A DNA stretch of 64,000 bases from assembly GCF_000775285.1 (NCBI RefSeq), contig NZ_JJML01000006.1, forward strand, positions 17,580 through 81,579, read 5' to 3'. This document shows, piece by piece, positions 42,601 to 52,947 of this stretch. Numbering within the stretch: the first letter of the stretch is position 1; each line of letters opens with the position of its first letter. The stretch comes from Neosynechococcus sphagnicola sy1 (GTDB lineage Bacteria > Cyanobacteriota > Cyanobacteriia > Neosynechococcales > Neosynechococcaceae). The notes under the pieces are model-generated. The model made no database searches, was not told where the DNA came from, and worked only from the letters and a program-made list of their open reading frames with translations. The translations under genes were made by a program, and so were the position numbers.

Positions 42601-45515
42601 CTGATCATCATGGTACTGCTACTCCTAATGGCAGTGGTTTCGGGTCTGTAGCTGTACCTAACCAGGCTAGTCTCACCCAGATCCTGGTGGGCTTGGTCAG
42701 CGATCGCACGGGCTATCCCGCCGAAATGTTGGGATTAGACCAGGACATGGAAGCAGACTTGGGGATTGACTCGATTAAGCGCGTGGAAATTTTAGGAGCT
42801 TTGCAGAAAAGCTTGCCTGAACCTCTGGCTGCCAACCTGCAAACCCAGATGGAAAGCTTTACTCGAGTCAAGACGCTGAATGGCATTCTTGAGCAGTTGG
42901 GGCAGGTCGGGTCAAATTCAGTTGTTTTGCGGTCTGCCAATGATCCTCTGATCCCTAATCAATTCGTTCAGGAGGAGAACCGCCTGGGAAAGTCTGAGGC
43001 TCCAAGTGGGGTGATTCCCCTCCCACGATTCAAAATGGAGCCAGAATTGGAATCCCTGCCCAAGCACCCACCTGTTTCACTGCAAGGGCTATTCCTGATT
43101 TCAGAAGATCCAGGTAAGGTAGCAACTCAGGTTGCCCATTCCTTGAATCAGCAGGGTGTTCATGCGATTGTGATTCCTGCCGATACCCTGTTAAATCCTG
43201 ATCAACTGACCCAGAGGGTGGCTCAGTTGCGGCAGAAATATGGGCCTGTCATTGGAATTGTGCATTTAACTGCCCTTGCCTCCCGATCTATGCCTGAGAC
43301 CCTAGGAGATTGGAGACATTTCACCCAGCTAGATGTGAAGAGTTTTTACCATCTGCTTCATATCTGTGCTCAAGATTTAAAGCAAGCCGGACACGAGAAA
43401 ATTGGCAGAGTCTTCTCCGCCTCCCTGCTAGGGGGAAATTTCGGGCGAGTTGGCACCTCTGGTTCTGGCTTACCTACCGGGGGATGTCATAACGGTCTGC
43501 TGAAATCCCTTGGGGAGGAGTGGCCAGGGATGGTAACTAAGGCGGTTGATTTTGACGAAACGTTGCCAGCTGATGCCCTTGCAGAAAGAATTATTCAGGA
43601 GTTGTTACTCCCCGGTGGCCGCACCGAAGTAGGGTATCCTAGCGGCAACCGCACAATTTTTAGAACCCTGGCAGCCCCTTTATCCTTGGCAGCATCGTCG
43701 GTGAATCCCGATGCCCAATGGGTTGTCCTGGTAACAGGTGGGGCAAGGGGGATTACCGCTGAAATCACTGCGGATCTAGCTGCGTTGGGTGTAAGGCTAG
43801 TCATTACCGGTCGCTCCCCCCAACCTGCTGCTGAATCTCCTCAAACCCTTGGTATTGAAGCAGCTGCAACCCTACGACAAATCTTGCTATTGCAAGCTCA
43901 AGCCACGGGGATCTCTCCAACTCCAGCGATGATTGAAGCTCAGATCCAGACGCTCCAGCGAGATCGGGCTATCCGTAACAATCTAGAACGGTTTCAACAG
44001 GCAGGTGCTGCCATCGTTGAATATCATACGGTCGATGTGAGAATTCCTGAAGAATTTGGTGGGTTAATTCAAGATCTCTATCGTCGCTATGGTCGCCTAG
44101 ATGCTGTCATTCATGGAGCCGGCATTATTGAGGATAAATTAATTGCCGATAAAACAGCCGCCTCTTTTGATCGAGTCTTTGACACCAAAACAGATAGTCT
44201 GTTTATCCTCAGCCGCTACCTACGCCCAGAGTCCCTGAAATTGCTGGTTTTGTTCAGCTCCGTCGCAGGCCGCTACGGCAATCGTGGCCAATCTGACTAT
44301 GCTGCGGCCAATGAGGTGATGAATCGTCTGGCCTGGAAACTTGATCAGCAGTGGATTCAAACGCACGTTGTCTCTATTAATTGGGGGCCCTGGGATAGCC
44401 CAGGCATGGCTTCAGAAGCCGTTAAGAACCGCTTTAGAGCCGAGGGCATCACCCCGATTCCCGTTGTAGCAGGCCGTCAATTCTTTTTACAAGAGTTACG
44501 TTATGGACGGAAAGGAGACGTAGAAGTGATTGCTGGGGAGGGTCCCTGGGAAAAACATGAGGCAGATTTGGGAGCATTCGCCAAGGTTGAGACCCTATCT
44601 CAACCTCAACTCCCTGGCTTTGTATTCTTACAATCTCAACCTCAACTGCAAGCGAATAGCACGGTGACATTGGAGCATACGTTTTCCCTGATGAATGATC
44701 CCTACCTCAAGGATCACTGCCTGGACAGTAAACCTGTTTTGCCTGCCGCCGGAGCGTTGGAATGGTTAGCAGAATTTGTCCAGTCGGCTTGGCCAGAGTG
44801 GCGGGTGGCAGAGGTTCGAAATCTCAAGGTTTTCAAGGGCTTTGTGATTGATCAGGAATCAGGGAATCGCCCAGCATTGTTTCAAGCACGAGCCTCGAGT
44901 CACGCTGACGCTGAATCTTTACAGATAGCAGCAGAGATTTTAGATCCTGATAGTAAGCTTGTTTTTTACAAAGCCTCGGTGATTCTCCAGCCTAAATTAT
45001 CGAAGCCTCCTCTATCGGAACTAGAACCTCTGACGTCAGGTTCCAGCTTAGATGCTAAAAAAGCTTATCTAGATTATCTGTTTCATGGCTCCTGTTTCCA
45101 ACTCTTGACCGCCATTGATTGTTTGAATGGGACAGGAGTGGATGCCCAAGTTGTACCCAGTCAGTCTCGGCAGTGGATGAGTTCCCTCCAATCTACCTCT
45201 CCTTGGATCTTTGATCCCGGACTGATCGACGTAGCCCCTCAATTAGCAATGATTTGGACTCGCATACAACACGGTGTTAGCGCCCTACCCTCTCGCTTTG
45301 GTTCGGTGATTCGCTACGGTGATTTACCCCTAGAAGGAGTGTTAAAGATCGCTCTCAGAGTTAAAGACTTTACCAATCAGACCCTCATATACGACGTTGT
45401 ATATACGGATCAAAACAATCACGTACGCCTTCACCTTCAGGATTTGGAAAGTACTTGTAGTGCAACGCTAAACCGCCTTAATCTTCAATGGCGAAAGACC
45501 AATGGTTTTTCTTAG
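36698..45515 (+). CDS. PfaA/Hgl-like iterative PKS: NMO-NMO-KS-AT-ACP-ACP-KR-DH, frameshifted
   Basis: A secondary-lipid type polyketide synthase, 2938 residues once repaired. The frame breaks at the C7 run at 37308-37314; one C fewer joins WLMPESPLPAEWQ. AGGAG precedes ATG 36698. Order: a first NMO-like barrel (ARGHESGG about residue 140), a second PfaD-like NMO/ER (FEGRECGGHVGP about 470), KS (DAACASS about 885, HGTGT, KTMVGHT: Cys-His-His intact), AT (GQGAQ; GHSFGEY about 1357; GAFHS), a Pro-rich linker, two near-identical ACPs with DSIKRVEI (about 1909 and 2024), KR (TGGARGIT; S-Y-N triad with QSDYAAANE) and a C-terminal double-hotdog DH (DHCLDSKPVLP; LIDVAPQ). There is no thioesterase. 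Relatives make PUFAs or heterocyst glycolipid chains; this product is unknown. Confidence 0.9.
42357..42543 (+). repeat. ACP-coding tandem repeat, copy 1
   Basis: This stretch, encoding the first ACP, is repeated 336 bases downstream (42693-42879) with only scattered single-base differences. Both encode DQDMEADLGIDSIKRVEILG and the same helices after it. Such identity suggests recent duplication or gene conversion between neighbouring ACPs. Confidence 0.85.
42693..42879 (+). repeat. ACP-coding tandem repeat, copy 2
   Basis: Second copy of the ACP-coding unit, offset 336 bases (112 codons) from copy 1. Tandem ACPs are typical of PUFA-type synthases, where more copies raise output. The short-read collapse or expansion of this repeat is possible, so the real ACP number should be treated with caution. 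Confidence 0.85.
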
Positions 45516-45605
45516 AAGCTCTCTAGGGTCATATTCGTCCGTTTTCAAATGATGATCATCTAACACTGTCTCGGCACCAATTTTCCTTTATTTAAAAATC
45601 TGCTA

Positions 45606-48600
45606 ATGGTTCCGAAAAACTTAGCTATTGATATCGCAATTGTTGGTATGTCTGCCCTGTTCCCAGGCGCTAAAGACTTAGGCTCCTATTGGCAGAATAT
45701 TCTCAACAAGGTAAATGCTGTACGAGACGCTTCTGAAACATGGATTGGCCCCTATTTTGACCCAACTTCCACCGAGAATGATCGTGTTTATACCCGTAAA
45801 GGGGGCTTTCTAGAGGATTTAGCTGAATTTAACCCAGTGGAGTTTGGGATTATGCCCAACTCCGTTGATGGGGGAGATCCTGACCACTTTCTCTCTCTCA
45901 AGTTAGCCCAAGATGCGCTGAAGGATGCTGGCTATCTAGACCCGAGATTTAGTCATGAAAAAACCGGCATTATCTTGGGCAGAGGAACTTATTTTAATCG
46001 GGGGTTCGGCACGGTTCTTCAGCATGGGTTAGTTGTTGATCAAACGTTGGATTTGCTGAAACAACTGGTACCGGGGCTGGAGGACAAGCTCCTCAGAACG
46101 ATTCGTCAAGAATTAAAAGCAAGTCTTCCTCCCTTTACGGCTGAAATGGCTCCAGGAGTTGTGCCCAATGTGGTCACGGGGCGGATTGCGAATCGGTTAA
46201 ACCTCATGGGTCCCAACTATTTAATTGATGCCGCTTGCGCCTCTTCCTTAATTGCAGTTGAATTGGCAATGCAGGAGCTACAGAGCGGTCGCTGTGACAT
46301 GATGTTGGCTGGTGGGGTTCAGGCTTCTACACCACCCCAAGTTCATATGGTTTTTTGTCAGCTTGGAGCCTTATCACGGTCGCAAATTCGTCCCTTCGAT
46401 CTATCTGCGGACGGCACGCTCTTGAGTGAAGGGATTGGGATGCTCGTTTTGAAGCGCCTATCGGATGCACAGTTGGATGGCGATCGCATCTATGCAGTCA
46501 TCAAGTCCATCGGCACTTCTAGTGATGGCAAAGGATTGGGGTTATTGGCTCCCCGCTCCGCAGGACAGGTGTTGGCACTGAATCGTGCCTATCAACAGGC
46601 TGAGATTGACCCAGCAACGATTACCTTAATTGAAGCCCATGGAACGGGTATGCCCTTGGGCGATCAAACCGAAGTTCAGTCTATTGCTCAAGTCTTTGGG
46701 CAACGTCAAGGGCTATTGCCCCATCGGGGTTTGGGATCCGTCAAGTCAATGATCGGCCACTGTATTCCGGCTTCAGGTGCTGCGAGTCTGATTAAGATGG
46801 CTCTAGCCCTATATCACAAAATTCTGCCACCCACGCTGTGTGACCAGGTTAACCCTGCGTTAGGGATCGAAAAAACATCGTTTTATGTCAACACGGAAGC
46901 ACGACCTTGGATTCATGGCCATCGGGGGATTCCTCGTCGTGCTGGAGTCAATGCCTTTGGTTTCGGTGGCATTAATGCCCATGCAATCTTAGAGGAATAT
47001 GCAGAACCTCAAAAAGCTGCCAAATTGTTGCACGGACAATGGCCAACGGAGTTATTTATTTTTTCTGGTAACAGTCACCTTGGACTGATTGATTGCATCC
47101 AAAAAATCCAAGATTTTCTACAAACCTGTCCAGAAGAATCTTTCCCTAGTCTTGCTTTTGAACTTTCTAATTGCCTCCCTGGTTCCCACCGATTAGCAAT
47201 CATTGCCAAAAATATTGATGATTTGCAGACAAAGCTAAAACTTGTCTTAGCCAAGATTCAGGAGACAAAACAAACTAGTTTTAAGTCACGAAATGGCTTC
47301 TATTATGCTGTCTCAAACCCTAAAATTCAACCCGGTAAGATAGCTTTTCTGTTTCCAGGTGAAGGGTCTCAGTACCCCAATATGTTAGCTGATTTATGCC
47401 TTTATTTTCCTCAGGTCAGAGAATGGTTTGATCGGTTAGATGAAACATTTTCTGAAACCAGGGACTATGCACCGAGTCGCATTATTTTCCCGGTTCCCAC
47501 AGGACTTACAGAGGAAGAACGTTCCCAGGTAACTGAACAGTTATTCAGAATGGATGTAGCTACAGAATCAGTGACAATTGCCAGTTTAGGATTACATGAA
47601 CTCCTTCAGAATCTTGGGATTCGATCTGATGTTATGGTTGGTCATAGTACCGGTGAAAATGCCGCCCTGATAGCATCTGGCACTTTCACGGCTTCCAGTC
47701 ACGATCAACTGATGCAAACCATCTGGACTTTGAATCAGATCTATCAAGGACTGGAGACTGCCAATACGATTCCCAAGGGAGCCCTCTTGGCTGTTGGTGC
47801 AATTAATGCTCAAATCTTACAGGCACTACTCGATGAGTTCCAAGGGCGATTGCACTGGGCGATGGATAATTGCCCCAATCAAGTTATTTTATTTGTCAAC
47901 ACCGATGAGATTGGAGACTTAAGCAATCGGATCCAGGCACTGGGAGGAATTTGTACTCAGCTACCCTTTGATCGTGCCTACCATACACCGCTGTTTAAAG
48001 GAGTTTCTCAGGCTTTATCGGGTTTTTATGCCACACTATCCTTAGCTCCGGGGCATACTCAACTTTACAGTTGTGCAACTAGTGCCCCATTCCCAGAGGA
48101 ATCCACTGCCATTAGATCTCTAGCCGCCCAGCAATGGTACAGCCGTGTGCGATTCAGAGATACCATTGAGGTTCTTTATGAACAGGGTGTAAGAACATTT
48201 TTAGAAGTAGGCCCTAGCAGTAACTTGACATCTTTTGTAGAAGATATCCTCCGGGGGCGTGCGCATCTAGCTATCCCCTGCAACACCCAACGGAGAACAG
48301 GACTAGAACAAATTCAGCACCTGTTAGCTCAACTATTTGTGAACGGAATACCGATGAACTTGGCACTTCTTTATCGCTCGCGGGAATTGACTCCCGTTGA
48401 CTTAGAGCTGCTGAACGTTGCTGATGATCCACGCCAGAAAAGTAGATCTGTTCTCAACCTAAATATGCCCGTCATGCGCTTGAAGAAGGATTTTGTGACA
48501 TCTCTTCACGCTCAACTATTACCTTCTTTACCAGCAAAGGGATCTGTATCTCCACCCTTGGTTTCTGCCAAGGCACCCGCACCGGAAGTTCTCGAAGCTG

Positions 48601-50522
48601 TTGCTAATTTTCCTGCTCTCAATCGACAAATATCGGTTGAGCCCTCCCCTGCCGATCCTGTTCAGTCTTCAGATATTTGTGCCTCCGCTATCTTAGGCCA
48701 TTTTGAATTGATGCAAGAGTTCCTAACCAGTCAATCGCGTGTCTTGACAGATCTATATGCTCAATCAATGATCAATCCGCCGACAGAGGAAATGAATGTC
48801 TCTACTGGCGTGATGCCCGTTCATACAATCTCGCCTTCAGCTTGGCCTCTTTTAGGTGAAATTGTAGAACTAGACTCCGATCGCCTATACTGTGTGCGCT
48901 GTTTTAATCTACAACAGGATCTATTTCTTCATGACCATACGTTAGGGGGAAAACCTTCCCATCGGCATCCTGAATTGATGGCCCTCCCGGTGATTCCATT
49001 TACAGTGAGCATGGAGGCACTTGCAGAGGCAGCAACTTACCTCTTGGGTGGAGATAAGTACGTTATAGGATTTAGTGAGGTTCGTGGTCACCGCTGGTTA
49101 ACTCTAGAGAAAGGGATATTTAAAATGGGCATTCAAGCCCAGTTACAGCCCAGTCAAGGTGAAGGTCACTGGTCTGTCTATGTACAGCTTTTTCAGCTTG
49201 ACACCCAAAATCCTAGCCCTGCACCAGTTTTTGAGGGTTACGTAAAACTTGCCGATCAGCTGCTCCTATCTACGCCTGATCAAGCTATTCCTGAGCTTTC
49301 CGACACTCAACCCTATCCTTGGAGTGGTGATGAGCTATATCGCAAAGGTATGTTTCATGGTCCCCGATTCCAGGGAGTTCAACATATCTCCTGGGTAAGT
49401 CCTCAGGGGATTGAGGCAGATCTGAACGTCTCAGGTATTGAAGATTTTTTCAGTCATATTCAAAATCCAGTCTTCCAGACAAATCCCGTCCTCCTGGATG
49501 CTGCTGCACAATTGGTTGCCTACTGGGTCGCAGCAGAACAGGGAACTGAATTTCATACTTTTCCCTTTTATATTAAAGCTGTGCATCAGCTCCAACCACC
49601 TTCGTTTCTCAAGGGCAGTAAAATTCGTTGTCGAGGTAGGATAAGCTTTATTAGCGATCGCCAGATTGAAGCGAATTATGATTTTCTGGATCAATCGGGG
49701 CAGATCATCGCCCAAATAACGGGACTCTTAGAAGCGTATCTCAGAGTCCCGCCCCAGTACCATCACTGTCGCACAGATCCCCAAGCAACTTACTGGTCTG
49801 AGCCCTTCTATCAAAAAGAGATGGGACTGGTATGTCGTTATATCTCTCCTTTACCACCAAATTTTCTGAATGAACTAGGAGGTGTTATTCAGAAAGTCAT
49901 TGCACACATAATGTTGAATCAGGATGAACAAGCATTCTGGTATGCGTTACCAGAAAAAGGATCACGACGGAATGAATGGCTGCTAGGTCGAGTTGCTGCT
50001 AAAGATGCTCTACGTCAGTGGGCCTGGGGAAAATTTGCACTGGATCTGTCACCAGCGGATATCCAGATTTTAGCAACTCCGCTAGGTAAGCCATTAGCAC
50101 ATTGTCCACCTCTTGAGAACTACTGTTCATTGCCAGATGTTTCAATTAGTCACAATTGCGGACGTATTGTCGCAATTGTTGCCGATCCCAATATGGATAT
50201 TGGGATCGATCTCCAGTATGTTGATTCAATGAATACTGATGATTGGCTTGATGGTGCATTTACCCCAACAGAGCTTACTCACTTGGAGCAGTTTATTAGT
50301 CGAGATCGAAACCAGACATTTTTAGGGGCTTGGTGTGCCAAAGAAGCCGCTTCAAAAGCAGCTGGAACAGGCTTAAAATGTGATCCAAAGAGTTGGAAAA
50401 TTAAGGATTACAATCTTGAAAAGCATACAGTTAATGTTACTCACCTTGATCAATCCTTTGAAGTGAAGCTATTCTACAATAAGCAAAATATTCTCGCTGT
50501 CTGCCAACGACTTAGGAATTAA
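45606..50522 (+). CDS. Iterative PKS: KS-AT-DH with fused C-terminal PPTase
   Basis: A 1638-residue partner synthase. KS at residues 1-450 with DAACASS (about 208), HGTGMPLGD and SMIGHCIPASG, so the Cys-His-His set is intact; AT at about 575-880 with GEGSQYPN, GHSTGENA and DRAYHTP, also apparently active; a linker; a double-hotdog DH at about 1080-1400 (HDHTLGG, LLDAAAQ); then a phosphopantetheinyl transferase from about 1430 to the end (ISHNCGRIVAIV, MDIGIDLQ, WCAKEAASKAAGTG). It has no ACP of its own, so it must act on the ACPs of the neighbouring proteins. Downstream of the first synthase by 90 bases. Base composition is visibly more AT-rich than the first synthase. Confidence 0.88.
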   Translation: MVPKNLAIDIAIVGMSALFPGAKDLGSYWQNILNKVNAVRDASETWIGPYFDPTSTENDRVYTRKGGFLEDLAEFNPVEFGIMPNSVDGGDPDHFLSLKLAQDALKDAGYLDPRFSHEKTGIILGRGTYFNRGFGTVLQHGLVVDQTLDLLKQLVPGLEDKLLRTIRQELKASLPPFTAEMAPGVVPNVVTGRIANRLNLMGPNYLIDAACASSLIAVELAMQELQSGRCDMMLAGGVQASTPPQVHMVFCQLGALSRSQIRPFDLSADGTLLSEGIGMLVLKRLSDAQLDGDRIYAVIKSIGTSSDGKGLGLLAPRSAGQVLALNRAYQQAEIDPATITLIEAHGTGMPLGDQTEVQSIAQVFGQRQGLLPHRGLGSVKSMIGHCIPASGAASLIKMALALYHKILPPTLCDQVNPALGIEKTSFYVNTEARPWIHGHRGIPRRAGVNAFGFGGINAHAILEEYAEPQKAAKLLHGQWPTELFIFSGNSHLGLIDCIQKIQDFLQTCPEESFPSLAFELSNCLPGSHRLAIIAKNIDDLQTKLKLVLAKIQETKQTSFKSRNGFYYAVSNPKIQPGKIAFLFPGEGSQYPNMLADLCLYFPQVREWFDRLDETFSETRDYAPSRIIFPVPTGLTEEERSQVTEQLFRMDVATESVTIASLGLHELLQNLGIRSDVMVGHSTGENAALIASGTFTASSHDQLMQTIWTLNQIYQGLETANTIPKGALLAVGAINAQILQALLDEFQGRLHWAMDNCPNQVILFVNTDEIGDLSNRIQALGGICTQLPFDRAYHTPLFKGVSQALSGFYATLSLAPGHTQLYSCATSAPFPEESTAIRSLAAQQWYSRVRFRDTIEVLYEQGVRTFLEVGPSSNLTSFVEDILRGRAHLAIPCNTQRRTGLEQIQHLLAQLFVNGIPMNLALLYRSRELTPVDLELLNVADDPRQKSRSVLNLNMPVMRLKKDFVTSLHAQLLPSLPAKGSVSPPLVSAKAPAPEVLEAVANFPALNRQISVEPSPADPVQSSDICASAILGHFELMQEFLTSQSRVLTDLYAQSMINPPTEEMNVSTGVMPVHTISPSAWPLLGEIVELDSDRLYCVRCFNLQQDLFLHDHTLGGKPSHRHPELMALPVIPFTVSMEALAEAATYLLGGDKYVIGFSEVRGHRWLTLEKGIFKMGIQAQLQPSQGEGHWSVYVQLFQLDTQNPSPAPVFEGYVKLADQLLLSTPDQAIPELSDTQPYPWSGDELYRKGMFHGPRFQGVQHISWVSPQGIEADLNVSGIEDFFSHIQNPVFQTNPVLLDAAAQLVAYWVAAEQGTEFHTFPFYIKAVHQLQPPSFLKGSKIRCRGRISFISDRQIEANYDFLDQSGQIIAQITGLLEAYLRVPPQYHHCRTDPQATYWSEPFYQKEMGLVCRYISPLPPNFLNELGGVIQKVIAHIMLNQDEQAFWYALPEKGSRRNEWLLGRVAAKDALRQWAWGKFALDLSPADIQILATPLGKPLAHCPPLENYCSLPDVSISHNCGRIVAIVADPNMDIGIDLQYVDSMNTDDWLDGAFTPTELTHLEQFISRDRNQTFLGAWCAKEAASKAAGTGLKCDPKSWKIKDYNLEKHTVNVTHLDQSFEVKLFYNKQNILAVCQRLRN

Positions 50523-50583
50523 ATTTTCTTGTTGCTGACGGTTGAATAACGACATCATAAGTTTTTTGGAGTTAATTAGTTGT

Positions 50584-50898
50584 ATGTCTGAAACCGAAAA
50601 TAAAATGATTCTTGATCGAGCAGATATCCAGTTAAAAGTTATTAATGTCCTGAAAGATATGACTATTGATTGGGAGCTAGATTTGCAGGGTGGAATCAAT
50701 ATGAAAACTCGACTAATGGAGGACCTGGCTTTTGAGTCACTCGATATTGTCCAATTGGTGGTTTCTCTAGAGAAGACATTTGAACAAAATGGGCTACCAT
50801 TTGCAAGACTATTCATGCGTGACGACGAATATGTTGATGAAATTCTAGTAGGAGAATTAGTTGATTTCCTCGCCGAAAATATCGTTAGACACGAGTAA
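50584..50898 (+). CDS. Discrete acyl carrier protein
   Basis: A 104-residue ACP. The 4'-phosphopantetheine site is the Ser in LMEDLAFESLDIVQLVVSLE, a variant of the usual DSL with Glu before the Ser. ATG 50584 (MSETENK) is preferred to a TTG start 42 bases upstream. It follows the PPTase-bearing synthase by 60 bases, so the PPTase could charge it. It may carry starter units or the finished chain to a tailoring enzyme. Confidence 0.85.
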   Translation: MSETENKMILDRADIQLKVINVLKDMTIDWELDLQGGINMKTRLMEDLAFESLDIVQLVVSLEKTFEQNGLPFARLFMRDDEYVDEILVGELVDFLAENIVRHE

Positions 50899-51102
50899 TT
50901 TACACATGAAGATACATTTTCATTGGTTTCTGAAGAGAAAATTTAACGCTTGAATGATGAAAGACCTATGACTTCAGAAAAATCTTTGTTTAAGTGCAAA
51001 GGATTAAATACCTAAAAGCAATAATTCGTAGATATTCCTGAGTTGAATACGAAGACAGTTGAGCCTGTCAAACCTAATTGTGAACCCTAGGAGATTTGTT
51101 CA

Positions 51103-52704
51103 GTGAATAAAGTTTTAATGATTGGGTTAGATGGTGCAACCTATACATTATTGAATCCAATGATGGAGAACGGCATCATGCCGTTCATGAATAAATTTCT
51201 GAAAGAAGGGGTTTACTCAAACTTGATGTCAACTCGAAACCCCTTAACACCCCCAGCCTGGACATCAATGATTACAGGTAGAGATCCTGATGCCCATGGT
51301 ATTTACGATTTTTTGCATCCAGAGAGCAGCAGTAATGGTGTGTATCTGAAGCTCAATGACTCACGAAACATTCGTTGTGAAACACTATGGTCGATGGCGA
51401 GTCGGCAAGGTAAGAAGGTGACATCTCTCAATTTTTATGGGATGTCACCACCATTTCCCATTGATGGCTATTTGATTTCAGGGTTTGTACCATGGAAACA
51501 CTTGCGAAGTGCGACACATCCACCCACTCTCTTTGAGACATTAAAATCTCTGCCAAACTTTAACTATAAACACTTAGGAATGGATATTAGTGATGAGAAA
51601 AAATGTATTCAAGGTCTTGGAGAAGATGAGTATGAAAATTGGATTTTTTCTCAATTGAATCGAACTGAAGCATGGTCGGATCTTCTCAGCTACCTAATGA
51701 AGACAGATCCAACTGATTTAACTGCAATTGTGTTTGATGGTCCTGACAAATTGCAGCATCTGTTCTGGCGTTATCTTGACCCACAATTGTTTGCTACTTA
51801 TCAAGAACCGCTGGACATTCGTATTCGTCAACTTTGCCTTGATTACTATAAAAAGCTTGATTCCATTATTGAGAATCTTGTAAGTTTGTCAGGCTCTGAC
51901 ACAAACGTAATTTTTACCTCCGACCATGGTTTTGGTTCAACTACTGAAGTAGTCTATATCAACGAATGGCTCTCACAAAATGGGTATCTAAAGTGGGCGG
52001 ATTCATCAGATTCAGGAGATGTAAGCGGAAAGCTTACTCCTGATCGAATGAAGGAACATATGATGATGATCGACTGGAAAAATACTCTGGCCTATTGCCC
52101 TTCACCCAGTAGCAACGCAATCTATGTTCTTAGAAATGATGACTCTAATGCAGGCGTTAAAAATGAAGAATATGCTCAATTCTGCAGTAAGCTAAAGCAA
52201 CAACTTAAGAATTATAAAGACCCATCTGATGGAAAGCATGTTTTTGTTGATGTAGATATTAATAGGAAAAGAATTGAAGGCCTACCTACGATTGAATACT
52301 CGCCCGACATTACCCTTAAACTTCGTGATGGGGGATTTGTATCGATTGTAAAGTCAACCCGTGTCGTCACACCTCGAGAAAAGCCTGAAGGGACACATCG
52401 CCCCAATGGAATTTTTATCGCACGAGGGCCGGACATCAAAACAGAACTATCTCTTCAACCCTTGTCCATTCTTGATATTACTCCCTTGTTACTTTATCTC
52501 CTAAGATTGCCAATTTCTTCTGATCTAGAGGGTAGGTTACCTGTGGCAGTAATTAATGAGGATACTCTATCGTCATACCCGGTACAGTATGACGATACGT
52601 CCCATTATCAATGGCAGGGATCAGTAGACCAAACCAAAGATATTTCTGAAGAGGAAAAGGATGCTTTAATGAATCAATTAAAGTTACTTGGATATATGGA
52701 TTAG
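51103..52704 (+). CDS. AlkP-superfamily phosphodiesterase/nucleotide pyrophosphatase
   Basis: A 533-residue enzyme of the type I phosphodiesterase/nucleotide pyrophosphatase branch. Metal and nucleophile motifs: IGLDGAT at the N-terminus, LTPPAWTSMITG, FDGPDKLQHLFWR (Asp and His), FTSDHGFG and GTHRPNGIFIARGPD. No signal peptide, so it is cytoplasmic. GTG start at 51103 after TAGGAGA. Members act on phosphodiesters, phosphoryl groups or phosphate-linked lipids; in this locus it might act on a phosphorylated intermediate or a headgroup. That role is inferred. Confidence 0.83.
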   Translation: MNKVLMIGLDGATYTLLNPMMENGIMPFMNKFLKEGVYSNLMSTRNPLTPPAWTSMITGRDPDAHGIYDFLHPESSSNGVYLKLNDSRNIRCETLWSMASRQGKKVTSLNFYGMSPPFPIDGYLISGFVPWKHLRSATHPPTLFETLKSLPNFNYKHLGMDISDEKKCIQGLGEDEYENWIFSQLNRTEAWSDLLSYLMKTDPTDLTAIVFDGPDKLQHLFWRYLDPQLFATYQEPLDIRIRQLCLDYYKKLDSIIENLVSLSGSDTNVIFTSDHGFGSTTEVVYINEWLSQNGYLKWADSSDSGDVSGKLTPDRMKEHMMMIDWKNTLAYCPSPSSNAIYVLRNDDSNAGVKNEEYAQFCSKLKQQLKNYKDPSDGKHVFVDVDINRKRIEGLPTIEYSPDITLKLRDGGFVSIVKSTRVVTPREKPEGTHRPNGIFIARGPDIKTELSLQPLSILDITPLLLYLLRLPISSDLEGRLPVAVINEDTLSSYPVQYDDTSHYQWQGSVDQTKDISEEEKDALMNQLKLLGYMD

Positions 52705-52750
52705 CAGCAGCGTTGAATTTAATGGTAAAACATTACAATTTGGACTTTGG

Positions 52751-52767
52751 AGGGCTTTTAAAGCCCT
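52751..52767 (+). terminator. Weak terminator after the phosphodiesterase gene
   Basis: AGGGCTT-TTA-AAGCCCT forms a 7-base stem with a 3-base loop followed by GTTTAT. It lies 46 bases after the phosphodiesterase stop and may split the + strand set into two transcripts. Confidence 0.5.
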
Positions 52768-52947
52768 GTTTATAGACAATAAGCGTATTAAGTAGCTTAA
52801 GTGGCACCTAAAGTGAAATATCTGATCTACAAAAGCGATCCAATTTCTTAGCTTTAAGCTAACGTTCAACACTTCTGATGGATTAGCTACGAATTAGGAT
52901 TAAGAACCTCAATTTGCTTCTGTCGCTCTGGAACAACATATACGGCA

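Noticed and set aside
36698..50898. Heterocyst glycolipid (hgl) cluster proper
   Set aside because: The synthase resemblance is real, but hetN, hetI, hgl partner genes and the usual gene order are missing, and the tailoring genes differ.
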